A stretch of DNA of 64,000 bases. It comes from Actinomycetota bacterium. Its GTDB lineage: Bacteria > Actinomycetota > Actinomycetes > S36-B12. The stretch is taken from positions 58,038 through 122,037 of the forward strand of contig JAUSNB010000017.1 of the NCBI GenBank assembly GCA_030645615.1. The letters run 5' to 3'. The position numbers were made by a program, and so were the translations under genes. The notes under the pieces were generated by a model that saw only the letters and a program-made list of their open reading frames with translations, made no database searches and had not been told where the DNA came from. This document shows, piece by piece, positions 16,556-28,342 of this stretch (the first letter of the stretch is position 1; each line of letters starts with the position of its first letter).

Positions 16556-19459
16556 GTGGGTGAGCGGCTGATCGTGCGCGGAGCCAGGGAGCACAACCTC
16601 AAGGACGTCTCCCTGGACCTTCCGCGCGACGCGCTCATCGTGTTCACGGGACTGTCCGGCTCGGGCAAGTCCAGCCTGGCCTTCGACACGATTTTCGCGG
16701 AGGGCCAGCGTCGCTATGTGGAGAGCCTGTCGTCCTACGCCCGGCAGTTCCTCGGGCAGATGGACAAGCCCGATGTCGACTTCATCGAAGGCCTTTCTCC
16801 GGCGGTCTCCATCGACCAGAAGTCCACGTCCCGCAACCCTCGGTCCACAGTCGGGACCATCACCGAGGTCTACGACTACCTCCGCCTTCTCTATGCCCGT
16901 ATCGGGGTCCCGCACTGCCCGGTATGCGGGTCGGTGATCGCGCGGCAGACGCCCCAGCAGATCGTCGACCAAGTCCTCGCACTGACCGATGGCACCCGCT
17001 TCCAGGTGCTCGCCCCCGTGATCCGGGAGCGCAAGGGGGAGTACGCAGACCTCTTCCGCCAGCTTCAGGCCCAGGGCTACTCCCGCGTCAGGGTCGATGG
17101 CGTCGTCGTGGGCCTCGACGACGTACCGACCCTGAAGAAGCAGGAGAAGCACACCATCGAGGTCGTCGTGGATCGCCTGACGGTCAAGCCCGACGCTCGC
17201 CGCCGGCTCACCGATTCCGTCGAGACCGCCCTGCGCCTGGCCGCTGGCCTCGTGGTGCTCGACTTCGTCGATCGCGATGAGGCCGATCCCGATCGGGAGC
17301 GGACGTTCAGCGAGCACCTCGCCTGCACCAACGACGGCCTGTCGTTCGAGGAACTGGAGCCCCGGTCCTTCTCCTTCAACTCCCCGTTCGGGGCCTGCCC
17401 GGAATGCACAGGCCTGGGCACCCGGCGCGAGGTGGACGCCGACCTGATCGTCCCCGACGAGGACCTGAGCCTGGCCGACGGAGCGCTTGCGCCGTGGTCG
17501 CGCGGGCAGGTGTCGGACTACTTCCGCCGGCTGCTCGAGGCGATGTGCGATGAACTCGGGATCGACATGGACACGCCGTGGCGAGCGCTGCCGGGCAAGG
17601 CGCGCAAGGCACTGCTGCACGGCCACCCGACCGAGGTGCATGTCCGGTACAAGAACCGCTACGGCCGCCAGCGTTCGTACTACACCAGCTACGAGGGCGT
17701 GATCCCGTTCGTCCAGCGCCGGCATGCCGAATCGGAATCGGACGCCTCCCGCGAGCGGTTCGAGGGGTTCATGCGTGAGGTGCCGTGCGCCGCCTGCGGA
17801 GGGGCCCGGCTCAAGCCGATCTCGCTCGGCGTGACTGTCTCGGGCCATTCGATCGCCGACATCGCCGCCCTGCCCATCGGGGAGGCCTCCGGAATGCTGG
17901 CGGGCCTTCAGCTCTCCGATCGTGATGCCGCGATCGCTGCCCGGGTGCTCAAGGAGGTCAACGAGCGGCTGCAATTCCTCATGGATGTGGGCCTGCACTA
18001 CCTGTCGCTCGATCGCGCCGCCGGCACGCTCGCCGGGGGCGAGGCGCAACGCATCCGGCTCGCCACCCAGATCGGCTCCGGGCTTGTCGGGGTGCTGTAC
18101 GTGCTGGACGAGCCGAGCATCGGGCTGCACCAGCGCGACAACCATCGGCTGATCGAGACCCTGCTGCGTCTTCGTGACCTCGGCAACACCCTCATCGTCG
18201 TCGAGCACGACGAGGACACGATCGCGACCGCCGACTGGGTGGTCGACATCGGACCCGGGGCGGGCGAGCATGGCGGCCAGGTGGTCGTGAGCGGCCCGGT
18301 CGCCGACCTGCTGGCCAGCCCCGACTCCATCACCGGCCAGTACCTCAGCGGACGACGCCGCATCGAGGTCCCGGCGATCCGCCGGCCAGGCGACGGCCGC
18401 TCGATCGAGGTCCACGAGGCGAGCGAGCACAACCTCCGCAAGGTGTCCGTCTCCTTCCCGCTCGGGGCTTTCGTCGCCGTCACCGGTGTCAGCGGGTCAG
18501 GCAAGTCGACCCTCGTGAACGACGTCCTCTACAACGTGCTTGCCCGCGACCTCAACGGCGCACGCACCGTCCCGGGACGGCACAAGCGGGTGACCGGCCT
18601 CGAGCACGTCGACAAGGTCGTCCACGTGGACCAGAGCCCGATCGGCCGGACCCCCCGCAGCAACGCCGCCACGTACACCGGGGTGTTCGACCACATCCGC
18701 AAGCTCTTCGCCCAGACGCAGGAGGCCAAGGTCAGGGGATACCTCCAGGGGCGCTTCTCCTTCAATGTCAAGGGTGGCCGCTGCGAAGCGTGCGCTGGCG
18801 ACGGCACGATCAAGATCGAGATGAACTTCCTCCCCGACGTCTACGTGCCGTGCGAGGTGTGCCACGGCGACCGGTACAACCGCGAGACGCTGGAGGTGCA
18901 CTTCAAGGGGCGCACCATCGCCGAGGTCCTCGACATGCCGATCGAGGAGGCGCTGGAGTTCTTCGCGGCCGTGCCCCCCATCGCACGTCACCTGTCGACA
19001 CTGGTCGACGTCGGGCTCGGCTACGTGCGCATGGGCCAGCCCGCCCCGACCCTCAGTGGCGGCGAGGCGCAGCGGGTGAAGCTCGCCGCCGAGCTGCAGA
19101 AGCGGTCCACCGGTCGCACCATCTACGTGCTCGACGAGCCCACCACGGGCCTGCACTTCGAGGACATCCGCAAGCTCCTCGGCGTCCTGCAGAGCCTGGT
19201 CGACAAGGGCAATACCGTCATCGTCATCGAGCACAATCTCGACGTGATCAAGACCGCCGACTGGGTGATCGACATGGGTCCGGAGGGCGGGTCCGGCGGC
19301 GGGACCATCGTTGCCGCAGGAACCCCCGAGGAGGTCGCCACAGTCGCGGCCAGCCACACCGGTCAGTTCCTCGGCAAGGTGCTGCCCGCGGTGCCGGCGC
19401 GCCCGGCCAGCAAGGCGCCCCGCCGGGTCCGGGCCAAGGCGCTTGACACCGTGTCGTAG
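16556..19459 (+). CDS. uvrA: Excinuclease ABC subunit A
   Basis: Damage-recognition ATPase of nucleotide excision repair, acting as a dimer that loads UvrB. 967 residues with two ABC ATPase modules: Walker [15 protein letters not shown] and [14 protein letters not shown], signatures LAGGEAQRI and LSGGEAQRV, and zinc-binding cysteine pairs ([32 protein letters not shown]). The GTG at 16556 follows AAAGGAG (16545-16551) and begins the conserved [16 protein letters not shown]; the frame is open upstream but runs antisense to the divergent MBL gene. I saw no obvious SOS box upstream. Confidence 0.97.
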   Translation: MGERLIVRGAREHNLKDVSLDLPRDALIVFTGLSGSGKSSLAFDTIFAEGQRRYVESLSSYARQFLGQMDKPDVDFIEGLSPAVSIDQKSTSRNPRSTVGTITEVYDYLRLLYARIGVPHCPVCGSVIARQTPQQIVDQVLALTDGTRFQVLAPVIRERKGEYADLFRQLQAQGYSRVRVDGVVVGLDDVPTLKKQEKHTIEVVVDRLTVKPDARRRLTDSVETALRLAAGLVVLDFVDRDEADPDRERTFSEHLACTNDGLSFEELEPRSFSFNSPFGACPECTGLGTRREVDADLIVPDEDLSLADGALAPWSRGQVSDYFRRLLEAMCDELGIDMDTPWRALPGKARKALLHGHPTEVHVRYKNRYGRQRSYYTSYEGVIPFVQRRHAESESDASRERFEGFMREVPCAACGGARLKPISLGVTVSGHSIADIAALPIGEASGMLAGLQLSDRDAAIAARVLKEVNERLQFLMDVGLHYLSLDRAAGTLAGGEAQRIRLATQIGSGLVGVLYVLDEPSIGLHQRDNHRLIETLLRLRDLGNTLIVVEHDEDTIATADWVVDIGPGAGEHGGQVVVSGPVADLLASPDSITGQYLSGRRRIEVPAIRRPGDGRSIEVHEASEHNLRKVSVSFPLGAFVAVTGVSGSGKSTLVNDVLYNVLARDLNGARTVPGRHKRVTGLEHVDKVVHVDQSPIGRTPRSNAATYTGVFDHIRKLFAQTQEAKVRGYLQGRFSFNVKGGRCEACAGDGTIKIEMNFLPDVYVPCEVCHGDRYNRETLEVHFKGRTIAEVLDMPIEEALEFFAAVPPIARHLSTLVDVGLGYVRMGQPAPTLSGGEAQRVKLAAELQKRSTGRTIYVLDEPTTGLHFEDIRKLLGVLQSLVDKGNTVIVIEHNLDVIKTADWVIDMGPEGGSGGGTIVAAGTPEEVATVAASHTGQFLGKVLPAVPARPASKAPRRVRAKALDTVS

Positions 19460-19497
19460 CCTGCTGTTTGAACCGTCAACCACCCTGCGGAGGATCC

Positions 19498-19962
19498 ATG
19501 TATGTCGACCGGCGAACCGTCTTGCAGGCAGGGGGACTGGTGGTGGTCGGCGGCGTGGTCGTTGCCTGCGGCTCGAGTTCCTCGGCTGACGGGTCGGCCG
19601 CGGCCAGCAGCCCAGCGGCCCCCGCGTCCTCGGCAGCCCCGGAGACCTCTGCGGCCGGGTCCTCGACCGCAGCCGCCCAGGGCATCGCCAGCGTGAGTGA
19701 CGTGCCGGTCGGTGGCGGCCTGGTCGTCGACGATCCGGCCGTGGTCATCACGCAGCCGACCGAGGGGGATTTCAAGGCCTTCACGGCGATCTGCACCCAT
19801 CAGGGCTGCCTGGTCTCGTCCGTCGAAGGCAACGAGATCCTCTGCCCGTGCCACGGCTCGCGTTTCTCGGCCACGGATGGCTCGGTGATCCAGGGGCCCG
19901 CGACGATGCCGCTCCAGCCGGCCGGCATCGCGGTCGAGGGCGGCAGCGTCATCCTCAACTGA
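19498..19962 (+). CDS. Exported Rieske [2Fe-2S] lipoprotein
   Basis: 154 residues. The N-terminus has a twin-arginine (RRTVLQAGG) followed by a hydrophobic stretch and a lipobox ending at Cys24 (VVVAC), then a 35-residue Ser/Ala/Pro linker. The Rieske fold follows, with Cys99/His101 (CTHQGC) and Cys116/His119 (CPCHGS) as cluster ligands and Cys104-Cys118 as the disulfide. It should be exported folded by Tat and anchored outside the membrane as an electron carrier. ATG chosen with GGAGGA at 19489-19494. No partner oxidoreductase is adjacent, so its electron acceptor is unknown. Confidence 0.88.
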   Translation: MYVDRRTVLQAGGLVVVGGVVVACGSSSSADGSAAASSPAAPASSAAPETSAAGSSTAAAQGIASVSDVPVGGGLVVDDPAVVITQPTEGDFKAFTAICTHQGCLVSSVEGNEILCPCHGSRFSATDGSVIQGPATMPLQPAGIAVEGGSVILN

Positions 19963-19984
19963 GGCCGACGCGATTCTGTCCCAA

Positions 19985-19990
19985 TAGGCT
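19985..19990 (+). promoter_or_regulatory. -10 hexamer of a leaderless uvrC promoter
   Basis: TAGGCT ends six bases before the uvrC ATG at 19997, and no ribosome site precedes that ATG. The spacing puts the transcription start on or next to the start codon. No clear -35 was found. Confidence 0.55.
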
Positions 19991-19996
19991 GCGAGC

Positions 19997-21886
19997 ATGT
20001 CCGATCCGGCGAGCTACCGGCCGGCCCCGGGAGACATCCCGACCAGCCCCGGGGTGTACCGGTTTCGTGACGAGCGGGGCCAGGTCGTCTATGTCGGCAA
20101 GGCCCGCAACCTCCGGTCGCGGCTGACGTCGTACTTTGCCGATCCGGCCTCCCTCCATCCGCGGACCCGGTCGATGGTGTTCGCGGCCGCGTCGGTCGAC
20201 TGGGTGATGGTGGCCACCGAGGTCGAGGCGCTGTCCCTGGAGTACTCCTGGATCAAGGAGCATGACCCCCGCTTCAACGTGAAGTACCGCGACGACAAGA
20301 GCTACCCGTACCTGGCCATCACGATGTCCGACGCGTACCCGCGAGCGGCCGTGGTCCGGGAGGCCAAGCGCAAGGGCACCCGATACTTCGGTCCGTACGC
20401 GCACGCCTGGGCCATCCGCGACACCCTCGACATCCTCGTGCGGGTCTTCCCGGTCCGCACCTGCCGGGACGGGGTCTTCAAGCGAGCCAAGCAGGTCGGC
20501 CGGCCATGCCTGCTCGCCTACATCGACAAGTGCAGCGCCCCGTGCGTCGGCCGTATCGAGCCCGAGGACTACGGGCAGGTCGTCGACGACCTCTGCGCGT
20601 TCCTCAGCGGGAGCGGCGACGCCTTCATCCGCAGGTTCGAGCGCGAGATGCTGGCAGCGTCGTCCCGCATGGATTACGAGGAGGCGGCGCGGCTGCGCGA
20701 CCGGCTCGGGGCCTTGACGCGCGCGCTGGAGCGGAACGCCGTCGTCTTCGACGACTCGACCGACGCAGACGTCATCGGGGTCGCGGAGGACGAGCTCCAG
20801 ATGGGCGTCCAGGTCTTCCACGTCCGTGGCGGGCGGATCCGAGGCGAGCGCGGCTTCGTCGTGGAGAAGGCCGAGGAACTGGACACGTCCGGCTACGTGG
20901 AGCGCGTCCTGCAGCGGCTGTATGGCGACGAGGCGGTGGGGCTGCCGCCTCGGGAGGTGCTGGTGTCGTCACCGCTCGTCGACACCGGACCGTGGAACGC
21001 GTGGCTGTCCGCGCTTCGCGGGTCGAAGGTGGCCGTCCGGTCACCGCAGCGCGGCGACAAGCGCACCCTCATGGCCACGGCCGTCGCCAATGCGGGGGAG
21101 ACCCTGCGTGCCCACACCTCCCGCCGGTCCAGTGACCTCACCACCCGCAGCCAGGCCCTGCGAGAGCTCCAGGACTACCTCGCCCTGCCTGAGCCACCGC
21201 TGCGGATCGAGTGCATCGACATCTCGACCCTGCAGGGGCAGGACACCGTCGCCTCGCTGGTGGTGTTCGAGGATGGCATGCCGCGCAAGCGCGACTACCG
21301 ATCCTTCGTGATCCGCACGCCCGGCGCCGACGACACGGCGGCGATGGGCGAGGTGGTCGGCCGTCGCTTCCGCGAACGCGAGGAGGCCGATCAGGTCACG
21401 GCGGAGCCGAGCCGGTTCGCCTACCCACCGGCCTTGCTCGTCGTCGATGGCGGAGCCCCGCAGGTCCGGGCCGCGCAGGACGCGCTGATGGCCGCAGGGG
21501 TGGGCGACCTGCCGGTCGTCGGCCTGGCGAAGCGGCTGGAGGAGGTGTGGCTGCCCGACGAGGCCGACCCGGTCATCCTTCCGCGCACGAGCGAGGCGCT
21601 CTACTTGCTGCAGCGGGTCCGCGACGAGGCGCACCGGACGGCCATCGCCCTCCACCGCAAGCGGCGTGGCAAACGGGCCACGTCCAGCGCCCTTGACGAC
21701 ATTCCCGGGCTGGGGCCGGCCCGGGCGAAGGCACTCCTGAAGCACTTCGGCTCGGTCCGCAGGCTCTCGGCCGCCACGCCCGACGAGCTGTGCGCGGTTC
21801 CGGGCATCGGCCCGTCGCTCGCCGCGGCCGTGGCCGCGTCGCTTGGCGGGCAGGGTGCGGGCACCGGGACCGGGCTTCCGGGATGA
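19997..21886 (+). CDS. uvrC: Excinuclease ABC subunit C
   Basis: Dual-incision nuclease of nucleotide excision repair. 629 residues: GIY-YIG 3'-nuclease at the N-terminus ([21 protein letters not shown]), a UVR segment ([17 protein letters not shown]), a cysteine cluster in the middle (C-K-...CSAPC), an RNase H-like 5'-nuclease ([14 protein letters not shown]) and two C-terminal helix-hairpin-helix motifs ([27 protein letters not shown]). It heads the conserved actinobacterial series uvrC-rapZ-yvcK-whiA and seems to be transcribed from a leaderless promoter. Confidence 0.97.
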   Translation: MSDPASYRPAPGDIPTSPGVYRFRDERGQVVYVGKARNLRSRLTSYFADPASLHPRTRSMVFAAASVDWVMVATEVEALSLEYSWIKEHDPRFNVKYRDDKSYPYLAITMSDAYPRAAVVREAKRKGTRYFGPYAHAWAIRDTLDILVRVFPVRTCRDGVFKRAKQVGRPCLLAYIDKCSAPCVGRIEPEDYGQVVDDLCAFLSGSGDAFIRRFEREMLAASSRMDYEEAARLRDRLGALTRALERNAVVFDDSTDADVIGVAEDELQMGVQVFHVRGGRIRGERGFVVEKAEELDTSGYVERVLQRLYGDEAVGLPPREVLVSSPLVDTGPWNAWLSALRGSKVAVRSPQRGDKRTLMATAVANAGETLRAHTSRRSSDLTTRSQALRELQDYLALPEPPLRIECIDISTLQGQDTVASLVVFEDGMPRKRDYRSFVIRTPGADDTAAMGEVVGRRFREREEADQVTAEPSRFAYPPALLVVDGGAPQVRAAQDALMAAGVGDLPVVGLAKRLEEVWLPDEADPVILPRTSEALYLLQRVRDEAHRTAIALHRKRRGKRATSSALDDIPGLGPARAKALLKHFGSVRRLSAATPDELCAVPGIGPSLAAAVAASLGGQGAGTGTGLPG

Positions 21887-21936
21887 TGGAGGGGCGGCCG
21901 GGCCAGGTGCCGGCCGGGGGAGCGGAAGGGGATCAC

Positions 21937-22836
21937 GTGGAAGCTGACACTGCTCCGAGCGGAGTGCCGCACGCCCTGCAGCTCGTCCTCGTGACCGGCA
22001 TGTCCGGGGCTGGCCGGTCCACTGCTGCGCGGGCGCTGGAGGACATCGGGTGGTTCGTCATCGACAACATCCCGCCGTCGCTGCTCCAGCAGGCGATCGA
22101 CCTCGCCTCGCGAACGCCCGATGTCGACCGGGTGGCGGTGGTGCTCGACGCCCGCGGCGGCTCGTTCTTCCCGCAGGTCAGCGACATCGTCGCGCAACTG
22201 CCGCAGGAAGGCGTCGACATCAGGACCGTCTTCCTCGAGGCCTCCGACGAGGCCCTCGTGCGGCGGTACGAGAGCTCGCGCCGCCCACACCCGCTGCAGA
22301 ACGGGGAGCACGGACAGCGCATCGTCGACGGCCTGCGCGCCGAGCGTGAACTGCTCGGCGACATCAGGGCCACAGCCGATCTGGTCATCGACACGACGTC
22401 GATCAACGTGCACGAGTTGCGTCGACGCATGGAGGAATCGTTCGTCGATGCCCATCCGCCGGTCCTGAAGATCACCGTGATGTCCTTCGGTTTCAAGTAC
22501 GGGATCCCCGTCGATGCGGACATGGTGGGCGACGTGCGCTTCCTGCCCAACCCATTCTGGGACGAAGCACTACGTCCGCTGACGGGCCTGGACGCGCCGG
22601 TGGCCGAGGATGTCCTGGGCCGGCCTGGTGCCGCGGCATTCCTCGACAGCATGGAGAGCCTCGTGCGCACGGTGTCGGAGGGGTACATCCGCGAGGGCAA
22701 GCGCTACGTGACCGTCGCCATCGGGTGCACGGGAGGTAAGCACCGCAGCGTCGCCATGTCGGCGGCTCTGGCCCGTCGGCTGGATGCGGCCGGGCTGCCG
22801 GCAGCCACCTTCCATCGCGACCTGGGCCGGGAATGA
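21937..22836 (+). CDS. rapZ: RapZ/YvcJ family nucleotide-binding protein
   Basis: 299 residues with a P-loop GMSGAGRST in which the usual Walker lysine is arginine, a substitution I recall as common in actinobacterial members, then LVIDTTSINVHELR, MSFGFKYGIP and CTGGKHRSV in the C-terminal domain. In Escherichia coli RapZ is an RNA adaptor for glucosamine-6-phosphate control; in Actinobacteria the job is less clear. GTG at 21937 is chosen because GGAAGGGGAT precedes it; ATG at 21883 or 21886, overlapping the uvrC stop, is the alternative. The stop overlaps the yvcK ATG. Confidence 0.9.
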   Translation: MEADTAPSGVPHALQLVLVTGMSGAGRSTAARALEDIGWFVIDNIPPSLLQQAIDLASRTPDVDRVAVVLDARGGSFFPQVSDIVAQLPQEGVDIRTVFLEASDEALVRRYESSRRPHPLQNGEHGQRIVDGLRAERELLGDIRATADLVIDTTSINVHELRRRMEESFVDAHPPVLKITVMSFGFKYGIPVDADMVGDVRFLPNPFWDEALRPLTGLDAPVAEDVLGRPGAAAFLDSMESLVRTVSEGYIREGKRYVTVAIGCTGGKHRSVAMSAALARRLDAAGLPAATFHRDLGRE

Positions 22837-23861
22837 CCTGGCCTGCCCCGTTGCCTGACCGGCGTGATCCGAGCCGTGGCGGCCCCGCCACGCGGCGCCG
22901 ATCCGGTCCTCCGGCACCGTCGAGCACCCGCGTCGTGGCGCTCGGCGGCGGGCATGGGCTGGCTGCATCCCTGCGCGCCCTGAGACAGGTCACCGACCAC
23001 CTGACGGCGATCGTCGGCGTGGCCGACGACGGCGGGTCCAGCGGCCGGCTGCGCGGCGAGTTCGGCGTGCCGCCGCCGGGTGACCTGAGGATGGCCCTGG
23101 CCGCCCTGTGCGGGGACGACGAATGGGGGCGCACCTGGGAGCAGGTCGTCCAGCACCGCTTCGGCGGCGACGGGCCGCTGGGCGGGCACTCGGTCGGCAA
23201 CCTGCTCATCACCGCCCTGTGGGAGGAGACCGGCGACACCGTGTCCGGCCTGGATTGGGTCGCGGCCCTGCTCGAGGCGCGCGGACGGGTGCTGCCCTGC
23301 TCGACCGTCCCGCTCACCATCGTGGCCGAGGTCCTCGGCCACGACCCGGCACGGCCGGACGAGGTGGTCGAGGTACGCGGCCAGGTGTGCGTGGCGACGA
23401 CACCCGGCGTCGTCCTCGACATCCGGCTGGATCCCCCTGAGCCGGCCGCCTGCCCCGAGGCCGTGGCCGCCCTGGCCGACGCCGAGGCCATCGTCCTCGG
23501 ACCCGGGTCGTGGTACACGTCGGTCATCACCCATCTCGCCATCCCCGAGCTGGCCAAGGCGATCGTGGCGAGCCCGGCCCGCCGCATCGTCGTGGTCAAC
23601 CTCAATCCGCAGGTGGGGGAGACCTCGGGGTTCGCGGCCCACACGTACCTCGACGTGCTCTTCAACTACCTCCCCGACCTGCGCATCGACACGGTGATCG
23701 CCGACCACCGGCACGTCGAGGACCTCGACGCCCTCTACCGGTCCGCGGCCGACCTCGGTGGCGAGGTGCTGCTCACCGACGTCGGTCTGGCGGATCCGGC
23801 TCACGCCGGCACGCACGACCCGGAGCGGCTGGCCGCGGCATTCGGTACGGTGCTGGCCTAG
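22833..23861 (+). CDS. yvcK: YvcK/CofD-like protein (putative gluconeogenesis factor)
   Basis: 342 residues with [18 protein letters not shown] and [14 protein letters not shown], the phosphate and nucleotide-binding signatures of the YvcK/CofD family, and [10 protein letters not shown]. YvcK binds UDP-sugars and links central metabolism with cell wall synthesis in firmicutes and mycobacteria (CuvA). The first 30 residues are Pro/Arg-rich and disordered, so the start could be later, but ATG at 22833 forms the tight ATGA overlap with rapZ. The TAG stop is part of the putative whiA -10 hexamer. Confidence 0.9.
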   Translation: MTWPAPLPDRRDPSRGGPATRRRSGPPAPSSTRVVALGGGHGLAASLRALRQVTDHLTAIVGVADDGGSSGRLRGEFGVPPPGDLRMALAALCGDDEWGRTWEQVVQHRFGGDGPLGGHSVGNLLITALWEETGDTVSGLDWVAALLEARGRVLPCSTVPLTIVAEVLGHDPARPDEVVEVRGQVCVATTPGVVLDIRLDPPEPAACPEAVAALADAEAIVLGPGSWYTSVITHLAIPELAKAIVASPARRIVVVNLNPQVGETSGFAAHTYLDVLFNYLPDLRIDTVIADHRHVEDLDALYRSAADLGGEVLLTDVGLADPAHAGTHDPERLAAAFGTVLA

Positions 23862-23864
23862 CCT
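23859..23864 (+). promoter_or_regulatory. -10 hexamer upstream of whiA
   Basis: TAGCCT overlaps the yvcK stop codon and lies exactly six bases before an ATG at 23871, the same layout as the leaderless promoters elsewhere in the window. Transcription would begin at that ATG, 32 bases before the whiA start. Confidence 0.45.
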
Positions 23865-23870
23865 TGGCCG

Positions 23871-23912
23871 ATGGCCGGCGCGGATCGGAGCAGAGCAACC
23901 ACATGGCGATGA
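23871..23912 (+). other. Candidate 13-codon leaderless upstream frame of whiA
   Basis: The frame reads [13 protein letters not shown] and stops at TGA 23910-23912, overlapping the second in-frame ATG of whiA (23909-23911). If the -10 at 23859 is used, this would be translated without a leader and its stop would deliver ribosomes to whiA, which lacks a close ribosome site. Predicted only. Confidence 0.3.
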
Positions 23913-24883
23913 CAGCGGCGGTCAAGGACGAGCTGAGCCGGGTCGAGGTGACGAAGGCCTGCTGCCGCAAGGCCGAGGTGGCCACGATCCTGCGGTTCGC
24001 CGGCGGCCTGCACATCGTGGCCGGGCACATCGTGATCGAGGCCGACGTCGACACCGGCGTGACCGCCCGGCGCCTGAAGAAGGCGATCTTCGATGTGTAC
24101 GGCCACGAGAGCGACATTGCCGTCGTGCAATCCGGTGGCCTGCGCCGGACCACCCGGTATCTCGTGCGCGTCGTCGACGGCGGCGAGGCACTGGCTCGGC
24201 AGAGTGGCATCGTCGATGGCAGCGGCCGTCCGGTGCGTGGCCTGCCGCCGGCGATCGTGTCGGGCGGCCTGTGCGACTGCGAGGCGGCGTGGCGCGGGGC
24301 GTTCCTGGCCCATGGCTCGCTCACGGAGCCGGGCCGGTCCTCGTCGCTCGAGATCACCTGCCCCGGTCCTGAGGCGGCCCTCGCCCTGGTCGGGGCGGCC
24401 CGGCGCCTCGGCATCGCAGCCAAGTCCCGGGAGGTCCGCGGCGTGGACCGAGTGGTCATCCGGGACGGGGACGCCATCGGGGCCCTGCTCACCCGGCTCG
24501 GGGCGCACGAGTCGGTCATGGCGTGGGAGGAGCGGCGGATGCGCCGCGAGGTGCGGGCCACGGCCAACCGGCTGGCCAACTTCGACGACGCGAACCTGCG
24601 CCGCTCGGCCCGGGCCGCCGTGGCGGCCGGTGCACGCGTCCAGCGAGCGCTGGAGATCCTCGGCGACGACGTGCCCGATCACCTCGTGGTGGCCGGGCGG
24701 CTCCGGCTGGAGCACCAGCAGGCCAGCCTGGAGGAGCTCGGCGCGCTGGCGGACCCGCCCATGACCAAGGACGCCATCGCCGGGCGGATCCGCCGGCTGC
24801 TGGCCCTCGCCGACAAGCGCGCAGCCGATCTCGGGCTCCCGGGCACCGAGGCCGCCCTGGGCCCAGAGCTGCTGCTGCCGTAG
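23903..24883 (+). CDS. whiA: DNA-binding sporulation/division regulator WhiA
   Basis: 326 residues beginning [16 protein letters not shown] as in other WhiA proteins, with an N-terminal degenerate LAGLIDADG homing-endonuclease fold ([37 protein letters not shown]) and a C-terminal helix-turn-helix ([28 protein letters not shown]). WhiA with WhiB controls septation genes in Streptomyces and is present in non-sporulating relatives. The GGAG upstream is about 13 bases from the ATG, too far for a good site; see the upstream frame. Last gene of the uvrC-rapZ-yvcK-whiA series. Confidence 0.95.
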   Translation: MAMTAAVKDELSRVEVTKACCRKAEVATILRFAGGLHIVAGHIVIEADVDTGVTARRLKKAIFDVYGHESDIAVVQSGGLRRTTRYLVRVVDGGEALARQSGIVDGSGRPVRGLPPAIVSGGLCDCEAAWRGAFLAHGSLTEPGRSSSLEITCPGPEAALALVGAARRLGIAAKSREVRGVDRVVIRDGDAIGALLTRLGAHESVMAWEERRMRREVRATANRLANFDDANLRRSARAAVAAGARVQRALEILGDDVPDHLVVAGRLRLEHQQASLEELGALADPPMTKDAIAGRIRRLLALADKRAADLGLPGTEAALGPELLLP

Positions 24884-24905
24884 CCCTTCACCGGCCCGCC
24901 ATGGC

Positions 24906-25982
<1,077 letters not shown>

Positions 25983-25991
25983 GGTCCCGCG

Positions 25992-27209
25992 ATGAAGTCA
26001 CTCGACGACCTTGAGGTCGCCGGGCGGACCGTGCTCGTCCGCGCCGACTTCAACGTCCCCCTCGCCGACGGCCCCGACGGTCCGGATGACACGAAGGTGA
26101 TCACCGACGACGGACGCATCCGGGCTGCGCTGCCCACGATCCGCTTCCTGCGTGACCAGGGGGCCCGGGTCGTCCTCGTCGCCCATCTCGGCAGGCCCAA
26201 GGGGGTTGTCAGCGACGCACTGGGACTCCAGCCGATCGCGGATCGGCTGAGCGAGTTGCTGGACACCGACGTCGAGGTGGCTGCCGACATCACCGGACCG
26301 CAGGCCCGCGCCATGGTCGAGGCCCTCGAGCCTGGCGGAGTGGTGCTCCTGGAGAACATCCGCTTCGACGCCCGCGAGACAAGCAAGGATGCGGGGGAGC
26401 GTGGCGAGCTGGCCGCGGAACTGGCGGCACTGGCTGACGTCTTCGTGTCCGACGGGTTCGGCGTGGTCCATCGCGAGCAGGCATCCGTGACCGACGTCGC
26501 ACGGCTGCTGCCGGCCGCCGCGGGGCGTCTCGTGCACATGGAAGCGACCGTCTTCTCGGGGCTGCTGGCCAACCCGGCGCGGCCATATGTGGTCGTGCTC
26601 GGTGGCAGCAAGGTCAGCGACAAGCTCGGCGTCATCGGCAACCTGATCGGCCGGGTGGACCGCCTGCTCATCGGCGGCGGCATGGCCTTTACCTTCCTCG
26701 CGGCGCAGGGGCATGACGTGGGGGATTCCCTGCTCGAGGCCGACCAGGTCGATGTCGTCCGCGGCTTCCTGGACCAGGCGTTGGCAGCAGGAGTCGAGCT
26801 GGTCTTGCCCGTCGACGTGGTCGTCGCTGACGCCTTCGCGGCCGATGCCAGGACGTCGATCGTGCCGGCCAGCGGCATCGAGGCGGGCTGGCGCGGGCTG
26901 GACATCGGTCCGGAGACCGTTGCTCTCTTCGCGAGCAAGATCAGCGACGCGGGCACGGTCGTGTGGAACGGCCCGATGGGGGTCTTCGAGATGGCCCCGT
27001 TTGCAGCCGGCACCCGTGGCGTCGCGGAGGCGATCGCGGCGTGCGGCGGCCTGACCGTCGTGGGCGGGGGAGACTCCGCTGCTGCAATCCGCCTGCTCGG
27101 GCTCGATGAGGCCGACTTCGGCCATATCAGCACCGGGGGCGGGGCAAGCCTGGAATTCCTGGAGGGCAAGGACCTTCCCGGCCTGACCGTCCTGGAGGAG
27201 AGCACCTGA
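25992..27209 (+). CDS. pgk: Phosphoglycerate kinase
   Basis: Transfers the acyl phosphate of 1,3-bisphosphoglycerate to ADP. 405 residues with [11 protein letters not shown] at the N-terminus, the substrate-binding HLGRPKG, the hinge [11 protein letters not shown] and the nucleotide site NGPMGVFE and GGGDSAAA. Starts nine bases after gap and shares one base with tpiA, so the glycolytic genes are co-translated. Confidence 0.97.
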   Translation: MKSLDDLEVAGRTVLVRADFNVPLADGPDGPDDTKVITDDGRIRAALPTIRFLRDQGARVVLVAHLGRPKGVVSDALGLQPIADRLSELLDTDVEVAADITGPQARAMVEALEPGGVVLLENIRFDARETSKDAGERGELAAELAALADVFVSDGFGVVHREQASVTDVARLLPAAAGRLVHMEATVFSGLLANPARPYVVVLGGSKVSDKLGVIGNLIGRVDRLLIGGGMAFTFLAAQGHDVGDSLLEADQVDVVRGFLDQALAAGVELVLPVDVVVADAFAADARTSIVPASGIEAGWRGLDIGPETVALFASKISDAGTVVWNGPMGVFEMAPFAAGTRGVAEAIAACGGLTVVGGGDSAAAIRLLGLDEADFGHISTGGGASLEFLEGKDLPGLTVLEEST

Positions 27210-28006
27210 TGACGACGACACGCAAGCCGCTCATGGCGGGCAACTGGAAGATGAACCTGAACCACCTCGAGGCCATCGCGCTCGTCCAGAAGCTCGCCTT
27301 CGCGTTGACCGAGGACGACTACTCGGCCGTCGACGTCGCCGTGCTGCCACCGTTCACTGACATCCGATCGGTCCAGACGCTTGTCGATGGTGACAAGTAC
27401 GACGTGCAGTACGGCGCCCAGGACCTGTCGATGCACGATGCTGGTGCATTCACCGGCGACATCAGCGGGGTCATGCTGGCCAAGCTCGGCTGCACCTACG
27501 TGGCGGTCGGGCACAGCGAGCGGCGCGAGTACCACGACGAGGGCGACGACGTCGTCAACGCCAAGGCGAAGGCGGCCCTGCGCAACGGCCTGGTTCCCAT
27601 CGTGTGCATGGGCGAGGGGCTGGTGATCCGGCAGGCCGGCACCCACGTCGCCCATGTCCTCGTCCAGCTCGACGCCGACCTCGACGGCCTGACAGCCGAG
27701 CAGGTGGCCGGGCTGGTCATCGCGTACGAGCCGGTCTGGGCGATCGGCACGGGCGAGGTGGCCACGCCAGAGGACGCCCAGGAGGTCTGCGGGGCCATCC
27801 GGGAGCGGGTGGCGCAGACGCACGGTGCCCCTGCGGCGGACGCGGTACGGATCCTGTACGGCGGTTCGGTGAAGTCGTCCAACGTCGCGGGCATCATGGC
27901 CAAGCCAGATATCGACGGAGCCCTCGTGGGCGGCGCGAGCCTGGATCCGGACGAGTTCATCGGCATCGTGAGGTTCCGCCTGCACCCGCCTGAGCTGGTC
28001 GGCTGA
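27209..28006 (+). CDS. tpiA: Triosephosphate isomerase
   Basis: Interconverts dihydroxyacetone phosphate and glyceraldehyde 3-phosphate. 265 residues of TIM barrel: AGNWKMN (catalytic Lys), VGHSERR (catalytic His), [11 protein letters not shown] (catalytic Glu) and [10 protein letters not shown] phosphate loop. The ATG overlaps the pgk stop (TGATG). Confidence 0.97.
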   Translation: MTTTRKPLMAGNWKMNLNHLEAIALVQKLAFALTEDDYSAVDVAVLPPFTDIRSVQTLVDGDKYDVQYGAQDLSMHDAGAFTGDISGVMLAKLGCTYVAVGHSERREYHDEGDDVVNAKAKAALRNGLVPIVCMGEGLVIRQAGTHVAHVLVQLDADLDGLTAEQVAGLVIAYEPVWAIGTGEVATPEDAQEVCGAIRERVAQTHGAPAADAVRILYGGSVKSSNVAGIMAKPDIDGALVGGASLDPDEFIGIVRFRLHPPELVG

Positions 28007-28015
28007 TCCGTCGTC

Positions 28016-28047
28016 TATCCTCTACAAGCCCGGCCCAAAGGCCGGCC
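28016..28047 (+). promoter_or_regulatory. Putative secG promoter -10 and leader hairpin
   Basis: TATCCT at 28016-28021 fits a -10 and lies just after tpiA. A six-base-pair hairpin (CCGGCC at 28030-28035 with GGCCGG at 28040-28045) follows near the expected transcript 5' end. There is no T-run, so it is more likely a 5' stabiliser or weak attenuator than a terminator. Confidence 0.3.
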
Positions 28048-28067
28048 TACCCGTGGGGGTCCCGCAC

Positions 28068-28316
28068 ATGATCACAGCGCTCACGATCGCGCTGGCTGTC
28101 GTACTGGTCATCACGAGCGTGCTTCTCATCGTGCTCATCCTGCTGCACCGCGGCAAGGGCGGCGGGCTGTCGGACCTGTTCGGCGGTGGCGTCAGTTCAT
28201 CCATCGGCGGCTCGTCGGTGGCTGAGAAGAACCTCGACCGGCTCACCGTGAGCCTCGGCCTGATCTGGGCCGCATCCATCATCGGGGTCGGTTTGCTCGT
28301 CAGTTCCGGCGTCTAG
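28068..28316 (+). CDS. secG: Preprotein translocase subunit SecG
   Basis: 82-residue component of the SecYEG channel with two membrane helices (about 2-24 and 58-78) separated by the diagnostic loop LHRGKGGGLSDLFGGG. ATG at 28068 matches other SecG N-termini and has GGGGG eight bases upstream; a GTG at 28053 in frame is less likely. In Actinobacteria secG commonly follows tpiA, as here. Confidence 0.93.
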   Translation: MITALTIALAVVLVITSVLLIVLILLHRGKGGGLSDLFGGGVSSSIGGSSVAEKNLDRLTVSLGLIWAASIIGVGLLVSSGV

Positions 28317-28342
28317 CCGGTCACGCTCGGGAAGGGTTGGGA

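Noticed and set aside
16487..18430. 647-codon minus-strand frame opposite uvrA
   Set aside because: Antisense shadow of uvrA in GC-rich DNA; no motif found.
19443..19462. TTGACA and TAGCCT as a promoter for the Rieske gene
   Set aside because: The spacer would be only eight bases, too short for a -35/-10 pair; TTGACA also lies in the uvrA coding end.
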